Assembly: GCF_002723975.1 (NCBI RefSeq)
Contig: NZ_BEWO01000017.1
Coordinates: 1-48,444 of the forward strand
DNA from: Gluconobacter japonicus
GTDB lineage: Bacteria; Pseudomonadota; Alphaproteobacteria; Acetobacterales; Acetobacteraceae
Direction of reading: 5' to 3'
DNA length: 48,444 nucleotides
Numbering within the stretch: the stretch's first letter is position 1; the number at the start of each line of letters is the position of its first letter. The notes beneath the pieces were generated by a model that saw nothing but the letters and a program-made list of their open reading frames with translations, ran no database searches and had not been told where the DNA came from. Both the position numbers and the translations under genes were made by a program. Below are positions 42,394-48,444 of this stretch, one piece after another.

Positions 42394-43230
42394 GTGGGCT
42401 CACCTGCCCCTTCGTATCGATGCCTTGCCTTTGATTCGGGGATTGGAGGGATGGGTGTCGTGCAGGCTCTGCGCGATACCCTCCCAAATCTCACGATCGA
42501 CTATCTGGCTGATACCGCGCTGTTCCCATACGGCGAGCAGCCTGACGATCTGCTGACCCATCGGATTGTCACTTTGCTTGACGCCGCCTGCCACGAACTC
42601 AGGCCCGATGTGCTCGTCATTGCGTGCAATACAGCAAGCACAATTGCACTGCCCGCCCTTCGGGAACGCCTTTCCATTCCTGTTGTGGGCTGTGTCCCTC
42701 CCATCCGCTGGGCTGGGCGTGTCTCCACCACCCGCACCGTCGGACTACTCTCTACAGCAGCCACAGCACGGCGACCCTATGTTCTGGATCTGCACAGGCA
42801 GTTCGCTTCGGACTGTCGCCTGATTACGCATGGTGCCCGGGGGCTGGCCGATCTGGCGGAGCGTGCTTTTTTAGGCGATGATATCCCGGATGCGGATGTC
42901 GAACAGGAACTGGCTGCGCTTTTCAGTCAGCCCAACGGCGACGAAATTGACACTGTAGGTCTGGGCTGCACCCACTATACTTTCCTGCTGCCTGCCTTCG
43001 AGCGGCTTGCCAGACGCCCTCTGAACTGGCTGGACCCGGCTCCCGCCGTTGCCCGACAGGTCCGCACGGTTCTGGAAACCGCAGTTTCACCACCCGACCC
43101 TGAGATGCCCCCTCCACAACGCCTGCTCATGACCAGCGCACCGTTCAATGCACCGCGCCTGGAACAGGCTGTTAGTCGACTGGGATTCTCGGGATGGTCT
43201 CTTTTCAGGCCCGTTTCCGTTACGGCCTGA
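42394..43230 (+). CDS. murI: Glutamate racemase
   Basis: 278 residues. Makes D-glutamate for peptidoglycan. Two-cysteine active site: ACNTAS and GLGCTHY; also FDSGIGGMGVVQAL at the N-terminus. It starts at GTG 42394, with AAGG 9 bases upstream, immediately after pyrE. The C-terminus has a Pro-rich tail segment (SPPDPEMPPPQRLL). It is convergent with the polyprenyl synthase gene. Confidence 0.94.
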   Translation: MGSPAPSYRCLAFDSGIGGMGVVQALRDTLPNLTIDYLADTALFPYGEQPDDLLTHRIVTLLDAACHELRPDVLVIACNTASTIALPALRERLSIPVVGCVPPIRWAGRVSTTRTVGLLSTAATARRPYVLDLHRQFASDCRLITHGARGLADLAERAFLGDDIPDADVEQELAALFSQPNGDEIDTVGLGCTHYTFLLPAFERLARRPLNWLDPAPAVARQVRTVLETAVSPPDPEMPPPQRLLMTSAPFNAPRLEQAVSRLGFSGWSLFRPVSVTA

Positions 43231-43239
43231 AACAGTCAA

Positions 43240-43281
43240 GTTCTACGTCATCCCGGCATGAAGCACAGGTCGACGTAGAAC
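43240..43281. terminator. 10-bp perfect inverted repeat between convergent murI and ddsA genes
   Basis: GTTCTACGTC (43240-43249) and GACGTAGAAC (43272-43281), with 22 bases between. It fills the gap between the two stop codons, so it is probably a bidirectional transcript end. Confidence 0.45.
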
Positions 43282-43289
43282 AAACCCGC

Positions 43290-44345
43290 TCAGCGCGCCC
43301 GGTTTACCGTGAACTGAACCGTCTCGATCAGGAGGCGACGCAGTTCGCTATCCGGGAAAATGGAAAGAGCCTCGACTGCCGCATCCGCATAGACCTGCGC
43401 CCGGGCGATTGTCGTGTTGATCGCACCTGTCTTTGCAATCAGTTCCAGAGCGTGAGGCAGATCAGCTTCCGTCTGCTCGCCTTCTCCAATAACGCGCTCC
43501 CAGAAAAGCCTGTCTTCCGGTGAGCCAGCCTCGTAGGCGGCTAGGACCGGCAGAGTAATCTTGCCTTCCCGCATGTCATCGCCAACGGTCTTGCCCAGAA
43601 CCTGCTGGTCTGCGGCATAATCAAGGGCGTCATCAACAAGCTGGAACGCCATGCCCAGATTGGTGCCGAACTGTTCCAGAGCATCCTCTTCGGCATCCGG
43701 GCGTTCGGCCACAACAGCACCGACGCGGCAGGCAGCCGCAAACAGCGCAGCGGTTTTGCCGTGAATAACTTCGAGATACCGCTCAACAGGCGTCGTGAGA
43801 TCATTCTGCACAACCATCTGAAGGACTTCACCCTCAGCAATCGTTGCAGACGCATCTGACAGGATCGCCATGACCTTGAGGGAGCCGTCTGCCGTCATAA
43901 GCTGGAACGAGCGGGCGAACAGAAAATCCCCAACCAGCACGGAGGCCTTGTTGCCGAACACGGCATTGGCGGAGGCCAGTCCGCGACGCAACGTGCTTTC
44001 ATCCACGACGTCATCATGCAGCAGGGTCGCGGTGTGAATAAACTCGACGCAGGCAGCGAGACCGACGTGACGCTGATGATCCGGTCCCGGCTGATAACCG
44101 CAAAGACGTGCAGAGGCCAGCGTCAGCAACGGACGAAGGCGCTTGCCTCCAGCGGCGACAAGATGGGCGCCAAGCTGCGGGATCAGGGGAACCGGGCTCT
44201 CCATCCGGGCGATGATCGCACGATTACAGGCCAGCATATCCTCTTCAAGGTAGGCAGAAAGCGCCGACAGCGCACTCTCGCCCCCCGCACCCTGAACCAC
44301 AGCTTTATCAACGGTCACGGCGGCATCCGGTGCGGCAGAATCCAA
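43290..44345 (-). CDS. ddsA: Long-chain polyprenyl diphosphate synthase (probably decaprenyl)
   Basis: 351 residues if the TTG at 44345 is used; other possible starts are GTG 44318 and ATG at about 44237. Builds the ubiquinone side chain from isopentenyl diphosphate. Aspartate-rich motifs: FARM LLHDDVVDE and SARM LVDDALDYAAD, both intact; GKRLRPLLTLASARL is also typical. Gluconobacter makes ubiquinone-10, and its ddsA was cloned in earlier work, so chain length C50 is inferred from the host, not from sequence. It is divergent from the methyltransferase gene and convergent with murI. Confidence 0.9.
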   Translation of the reverse strand: MDSAAPDAAVTVDKAVVQGAGGESALSALSAYLEEDMLACNRAIIARMESPVPLIPQLGAHLVAAGGKRLRPLLTLASARLCGYQPGPDHQRHVGLAACVEFIHTATLLHDDVVDESTLRRGLASANAVFGNKASVLVGDFLFARSFQLMTADGSLKVMAILSDASATIAEGEVLQMVVQNDLTTPVERYLEVIHGKTAALFAAACRVGAVVAERPDAEEDALEQFGTNLGMAFQLVDDALDYAADQQVLGKTVGDDMREGKITLPVLAAYEAGSPEDRLFWERVIGEGEQTEADLPHALELIAKTGAINTTIARAQVYADAAVEALSIFPDSELRRLLIETVQFTVNRAR

Positions 44346-44493
44346 GGGTCTTTACTCCAGTTCCTGCATAACGCCCCGGGACTGCCCAGGACCATGCAGG
44401 CACGATATGATATGGCGCAGTCCCGTTCGTTTTTCCTGCATGGGAAAAGCGACCGGGCCATGTTCACGCCGGACGACAGGTTGGAATGACCAT

Positions 44494-45327
44494 ATGAGCG
44501 GCAGCAGGAAGGCGGTCAACCCATTGCAGCCCCTTAAGACCTCCCTGACCAGCAGTTCTTCCCCTTCTGAAAAAGAAAGGACCGGAACATTACTGGACGG
44601 ACGACTCCGCTACACGCAGTTCCGGCAGGGATATCGCACGGGGCTGGAACCTGTTTTGATGGCTGCGGCCATTCCTGCAAGAGGGGGTGAGACCGTCCTT
44701 GAAGCGGGCTGCGGCGCTGGAGCCGGATTACTCTGCCTTGCAGCTCGTGTAGCGGGTGTCAGCGGCATTGGTCTTGAGGCGGATGGCGACACGGTAGAAC
44801 TCGCTGCTCACAATTTCCTGAACAATCCCTTTCCGGACTCGCGAACACACCTGTCTGTCGTTCAGGCCGTTCTGCCAGACATTCCATCCTCCCTGCGGAC
44901 AAAAGCTCCCACAGCCAATGGCCGCTTCCATCATGTGATGGCCAATCCTCCCTGGCACAGTGCGCACGGCACCCCGTCCCCGGACGAACGACGACGCCTT
45001 GCCCTCAGCACGGCAAACAGCGACCCACAGGCCTGGATTTCAGCCCTGAGCCGCTGGGTTCTCCCCGGCGGGACACTGACGTTCATCATATCCACGGCAA
45101 TCGCAGACAGAGCCTGCCAGACACTTCTGGAAAATGGGTGTGGCTCAATCCAGCTCTACCCCTTCTGGCCTAAACAGGGACGGGAGGCGAAGCTGGTGCT
45201 GGTTCAGGCCATCCATGGTGGAAAGAGTATTTTCCGCCTGAAGCCAGGACTGACCCTGCATGAAGAAGATGGCCGCTTTACCGCTGCGGCCGAACGGGTC
45301 TTAAGACGGGGGGAAGCTCTACCCTGA
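44494..45327 (+). CDS. TrmN6-like N6-adenine tRNA methyltransferase
   Basis: 277 residues from ATG 44494. SAM-binding motif VLEAGCGAGAGLLCL and catalytic NPPW (MANPPWHS), as in tRNA1(Val) A37 N6-methyltransferase. LLDGRLRYTQFRQGYRTGLEPVLMAAA is the substrate-recognition start typical of this family. Start chosen by the TTGGAATGACC purine region ahead of it; a longer frame from 44407 is rejected as it covers the divergent control region. The stop lies 21 bases from the convergent nrdB stop. Confidence 0.88.
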   Translation: MSGSRKAVNPLQPLKTSLTSSSSPSEKERTGTLLDGRLRYTQFRQGYRTGLEPVLMAAAIPARGGETVLEAGCGAGAGLLCLAARVAGVSGIGLEADGDTVELAAHNFLNNPFPDSRTHLSVVQAVLPDIPSSLRTKAPTANGRFHHVMANPPWHSAHGTPSPDERRRLALSTANSDPQAWISALSRWVLPGGTLTFIISTAIADRACQTLLENGCGSIQLYPFWPKQGREAKLVLVQAIHGGKSIFRLKPGLTLHEEDGRFTAAAERVLRRGEALP

Positions 45328-45348
45328 AGCTGGCCTCCCCCAGGGGAA

Positions 45349-46371
45349 TTACTCGAAGACGCTTCCTTCGAAAGCTTCTTCCCATGTGCCAGATGTAGAA
45401 GCCCGGGAATATTCGGTGGAGCGGTTCTCGAAGAAGTTGGCATGCTCAACAGCGTTCAGCATGTCGTCGATCCATGGCAGCGGGTTTTCTTCCACGCCAT
45501 AAACCGGGTCCAGACCAAGCTGTGTCAGACGGCGGTCTGCAATGAACCGGATATATGTTTTCACGTCCGCCGGCGTCATGCCCTCGACTGGCCCCATTTC
45601 GAAGCACAGATCAATGAACGCATCTTCGTGCTCAACGGTCGTCTTGCAGATCTGGGTCAGTTCCTCGCGGAAATCTTCCGTCCATAGTTCCGGGTTTTCA
45701 CGAATGAACGTACGGAACAGGCGGATCATGGACAGGCAGTGCAGCGTTTCATCACGCACCGACCAGGACACGATCTGCCCCATGCCCTTCAGCTTGTTGA
45801 AGCGCGGGAAGTTCAGCAAAATCGCAAAGGAAGCGAAAAGCTGAAGCCCTTCCATGAACGCACCGAAAGCCGCCATGGTCTTGGCGATTTCGCGCTTGTT
45901 CGCGATGTTGAAGGACTGCATGAAATCATACTTGTCCTTCATCTCCTTGTACTTCAGGAACGCGGAATACTCTGTTTCCGGCATCCCGATCGTATCGAGA
46001 AGATGCGAGTACGCCGCGATGTGAACCGTCTCAATGTTCGAAAAGGACGACAGCATCATCAGCACTTCGGTCGGTTTGAAGACCTGGCTGTAGTACTTCA
46101 TGTACGCTGAGTTCACTTCCACGTCCGACTGCGTGAAGAAGCGGAAAATCTGCGTCACGAGATGGCGTTCGGCTTCCGTCAGCGTGCGGTGCCAGTCCTT
46201 CACGTCATCAGCCAGCGGTACTTCTTCCGGCAGCCAGTGAACGCGCTGCTGGGTCAGCCATGCGTCATAGGCCCAAGGATAGCGAAACGGTTTGTAAACC
46301 GGGTTCGCGGTCATCAGGTCATAGTGCTCGGGTGCTGGCGTTTCACCAGCAGTCGGGGTCGGGTTGCTCAT
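45349..46371 (-). CDS. nrdB: Ribonucleotide reductase class Ia beta subunit
   Basis: 340 residues. Supplies the di-iron tyrosyl radical for deoxyribonucleotide synthesis. Ligands are present: D in QSDVEV, E and H in NIETVHIAAY (with the radical Tyr four residues after H), E in AFMEGLQLFAS, E and H in RDETLHCL. The C-terminus EEAFEGSVFE is the acidic tail that docks to NrdA. nrdA is not adjacent in this window, and no NrdR box was found in the upstream 265 bases. A palindrome at 46518-46532 lies upstream. Confidence 0.95.
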   Translation of the reverse strand: MSNPTPTAGETPAPEHYDLMTANPVYKPFRYPWAYDAWLTQQRVHWLPEEVPLADDVKDWHRTLTEAERHLVTQIFRFFTQSDVEVNSAYMKYYSQVFKPTEVLMMLSSFSNIETVHIAAYSHLLDTIGMPETEYSAFLKYKEMKDKYDFMQSFNIANKREIAKTMAAFGAFMEGLQLFASFAILLNFPRFNKLKGMGQIVSWSVRDETLHCLSMIRLFRTFIRENPELWTEDFREELTQICKTTVEHEDAFIDLCFEMGPVEGMTPADVKTYIRFIADRRLTQLGLDPVYGVEENPLPWIDDMLNAVEHANFFENRSTEYSRASTSGTWEEAFEGSVFE

Positions 46372-46517
46372 GACCTTACTTTCCTCAAAGACACGTTCCT
46401 CCTGTGACCAATCGCCCTCTCCAAAAGGAAGGCGGACACATGGAAATCCGTGTTTTTCAATACCTTAGACAGTCTGGAGACCATGATCCGGGTGCAGCTC
46501 TGCTCAACCCCGGTCAT

Positions 46518-46532
46518 CCAGAATCATTCTGG
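46518..46532. promoter_or_regulatory. 15-bp perfect palindrome between nrdB and the YfhO-like gene
   Basis: CCAGAAT-C-ATTCTGG lies about 150 bases before nrdB and 105 before the rightward gene. Not an NrdR box. A dyad of this form is a plausible operator; the regulator is unknown. Confidence 0.4.
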
Positions 46533-46636
46533 GAGGGATCATAACGTCCGACGGGGCATCAGTCGACATTCCATTCTCTTGTGGGACGAAAACACGAAGG
46601 TTATGCAAGCAGTGCAACCCTCCAGGCGGAGCCTCC

Positions 46637-48444
46637 ATGCCCCAGAAACCGCGCTGCTTCTGGCCGCGCTCCCATCTTCTCGCACTCGTCCTTCTGCCCA
46701 TCTGCGTCTATCTGCCCGAATGGCTCGGATTTTTTTCTACCGACCCGATGATGACAACATCCGTGATGGTCACGAACAACGCGGCAGCGTCCAAGGCGCT
46801 CATTCCGGGCAATCCCGGCTGGATTGACGGCTGCGCCGGGGTTTTTGTGGAAGCCCTTGGGCGACTGGTCGCACGGGACTGGGCGCATGGTATTATCCCC
46901 TGGTGGAATCCCTATAGCGGGGTTGGCATGCCGCTGGCTGGCGAATACCAACCCGCCGCGTTTTTTCTTCCTTTCGTGCTGTTTCTGGGCCTTCCGAACG
47001 GCTTACTGATGATGAAGTGCACGCTTCAGATCATCGCCGGACTTTCAACATATGCCCTTCTGAAACAACTCCGCCTTGATGCGCGCGCTGCCCTGATCGG
47101 CGCACTTCTCTATGCCTTCAATGGAACTTACGCCTGGGCTTCAGACGGCCCCTCCGAGCCAATCGCCTTTCTGCCACTCGCGCTTTATGGGGTAGAACGT
47201 GCCCGCACGGGAAACTGGGGCTGGCTGGCTCTGGGGCTGGCCTATCTTCTTCTGGCGGGATTTCCGGAAACGGCTTTTCTTCTTGGACTGATCGCTCTTG
47301 GGCTGGCGGTTCTCCGCTTTTTCCAGACGGGCTCAGGCAAGTTACGCTTTGCCCTGCATATTACCCTTGGCGGCATCACGGCAGGCCTGATTGCCGCCCC
47401 ACAGCTTCTGGCCTTCCTGACTTTTCTGCCTCATGCCGAGGTGGGCTTCCATGCCGGGATCAATGATGATGCGCTCCCTCATCAGGCATGGGCCATGCTG
47501 CTCTTCCCGTACATCAACGGCCCCATATTCTATGGGTCGGAACTCGATGCATGGTATGCCCTAGGGGGATATTGCGGCCTTGTTGTTCCATTTCTGGCCC
47601 TGTGTGCAACAGGGGGGAAGAAAGAACGTGCACTGCGCTTCCTGCTGCTTGGCATCATCATCGCTGTCGTTGGCAAACAGGCTGGCCTTCCCATTCTGAC
47701 CCAGCTTGTGGATCTGATTCCAGGGGTGGGACACACGGTTTTCTACCGCCTGTGCGAACCCATGGTGGAAAGCTGTTTGATCCTGCTGGCGGCTCTTACG
47801 CTGGATGACATGTTTCGAGGCATATGGCGGCGCAATGCACTTGTTTTCTCCGCTTTTACACTCAGTGCCCTGGCTATAGGGGCTTATCTGCTGGACCATC
47901 CGGAACTGGAGCGACTTCGTTCTTTTTCCGCCCCCCCGTTCTCCTCACACATCTATGCAACAGGCTCGCTGATTTTTGGACTGCTTTGCCTCATTGCCGC
48001 TCTGGCACTCTCGTGGCGCAGAAAATCTCCCATAGCCTTGGGACTTGTGGCTCTTTGCGAAGGCCTTGCCCTGTTCGGTTTTCCTCTTCTCAGCACCTAC
48101 CCGGAAGCCCCTCGGCCCGATCAGTCCCTCATCACCGCCCTTCGAGCAGAAACCGGACTTCAACGCTTCGTCACCATAGGCCCAGTCGAACCAAATTATG
48201 GTGCGTATCTTGGCATCGCCTCCATCAACCACAATGCCATCCCGACGCCGAAAACATGGATCCAGCGGCTGAGACAGGATTTTGGTTCCAAAGTTGACTC
48301 CGTTACTTTCAACGGGTCCTACCCATTTACCGAGAACGGCGATGCTTTTCTGGAAACATTTCTGACGCAGCGTCCAGAGCTCTTTTCCAGACTAGGGGTG
48401 TCGGCTCTTCTGGTCATGCCAGGACACGGCCTGCCCAGTCTTAC
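46637..48444 (+). CDS. YfhO-like multi-spanning membrane protein, C-terminal part cut off
   Basis: 602 codons are visible before the right edge, with no stop. ATG 46637 has GGAG 5 bases upstream. About 12 hydrophobic segments. The early loop WWNPYSGVGMPLAGEYQPAAFFLP matches the YfhO pattern, and GFPETAFLLGLIALGLAVLRF and YALGGYCGLVVPFLAL are further helices; a soluble C-terminal part begins near residue 480. YfhO proteins are GT-C-like membrane enzymes; one Gram-positive member glycosylates lipoteichoic acid. The role in an acetic acid bacterium is unknown, perhaps surface glycan modification. Confidence 0.8.
   Translation, partial: MPQKPRCFWPRSHLLALVLLPICVYLPEWLGFFSTDPMMTTSVMVTNNAAASKALIPGNPGWIDGCAGVFVEALGRLVARDWAHGIIPWWNPYSGVGMPLAGEYQPAAFFLPFVLFLGLPNGLLMMKCTLQIIAGLSTYALLKQLRLDARAALIGALLYAFNGTYAWASDGPSEPIAFLPLALYGVERARTGNWGWLALGLAYLLLAGFPETAFLLGLIALGLAVLRFFQTGSGKLRFALHITLGGITAGLIAAPQLLAFLTFLPHAEVGFHAGINDDALPHQAWAMLLFPYINGPIFYGSELDAWYALGGYCGLVVPFLALCATGGKKERALRFLLLGIIIAVVGKQAGLPILTQLVDLIPGVGHTVFYRLCEPMVESCLILLAALTLDDMFRGIWRRNALVFSAFTLSALAIGAYLLDHPELERLRSFSAPPFSSHIYATGSLIFGLLCLIAALALSWRRKSPIALGLVALCEGLALFGFPLLSTYPEAPRPDQSLITALRAETGLQRFVTIGPVEPNYGAYLGIASINHNAIPTPKTWIQRLRQDFGSKVDSVTFNGSYPFTENGDAFLETFLTQRPELFSRLGVSALLVMPGHGLPSL

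Noticed and set aside
46372-46636. Search for an NrdR box upstream of nrdB
   Set aside because: No ACACTATATATAGTGT-like sequence was seen; the palindrome found is of different composition.
1-48444. tRNA or rRNA genes, CRISPR arrays, insertion sequences, prophage or attachment sites
   Set aside because: Intergenic gaps are short, and I found no cloverleaf, repeat array, transposase or integrase sequence. Small RNAs cannot be excluded by eye.

Overview
The window looks like chromosomal core sequence of an alphaproteobacterium of the Acetobacteraceae, most likely Gluconobacter or a close relative. This is inferred from about 60% GC, a soluble glucose 1-dehydrogenase-type SDR, a long-chain polyprenyl diphosphate synthase (ubiquinone-10 type), the miaB-phoH-ybeY-corC cluster, and an unusually long SMC preceded by two DsbA-like proteins. 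Genes are densely packed and often overlap as ATGA, TGATG or GTGA. I see no rRNA, tRNA, CRISPR array, insertion sequence or prophage, and no gene-free stretch over 300 bases.

Layout. 1-2.4 kb (minus): an M13 peptidase running off the left edge, a secreted Dabb protein and a di-iron ferritin-like protein. 2.45-6 kb: bioB, a flavodoxin gene divergent from an HxlR-type thiol regulator, and an Hsp70-like YegD. 6.06-11.7 kb (minus): a five-gene translationally coupled operon encoding a membrane sensor with a degenerate class III cyclase domain, an MlaE permease, a degenerate ABC ATPase, an MlaD/MCE protein and a TPR lipoprotein. 12-16 kb: ygfZ-hisI, facing a formaldehyde-detoxification operon (class III alcohol dehydrogenase, S-formylglutathione hydrolase) that ends in an RNase T2-like lipoprotein. 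16.2-20.6 kb (plus): a bestrophin, CarD, the glucose dehydrogenase-like SDR, a receiver domain lacking its phospho-acceptor Asp, and a TPR-glycosyltransferase. 20.6-26.9 kb (minus): tamB-tamA, divergent from plsC. 28.3-32.3 kb (plus): miaB-phoH-ybeY-corC. 32.3-38.2 kb: two tandem DsbA-like proteins with twin-arginine leaders, then a 1507-residue SMC. 38.3-41.2 kb: a metallophosphoesterase, chorismate mutase, a SixA-like phosphatase and citrate synthase. 41.2-48.4 kb: a small conserved-looking protein, pyrE-murI, a polyprenyl synthase divergent from a TrmN6-like methyltransferase, nrdB, and a YfhO-like membrane protein running off the right edge.

How genes work together. tamA/tamB, the Mla-like operon and plsC all concern the envelope: outer-membrane biogenesis, lipid trafficking and phospholipid synthesis. 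The formaldehyde operon is a complete glutathione-dependent pathway except for the condensation step. miaB-phoH-ybeY-corC is a conserved RNA-processing cluster.

The best candidate for something undescribed is the 6.06-11.7 kb operon. A lipid transporter whose own ATPase has lost its Walker A lysine, signature motif and H-switch is translationally coupled to a sensor whose cyclase domain has lost a metal ligand and the catalytic Arg. With the Asp-less receiver at 18.7 kb, the window holds three signalling or energy-coupling proteins that look catalytically silent but are otherwise well kept. Several palindromes and leader hairpins in intergenic DNA are reported as possible regulatory sites.
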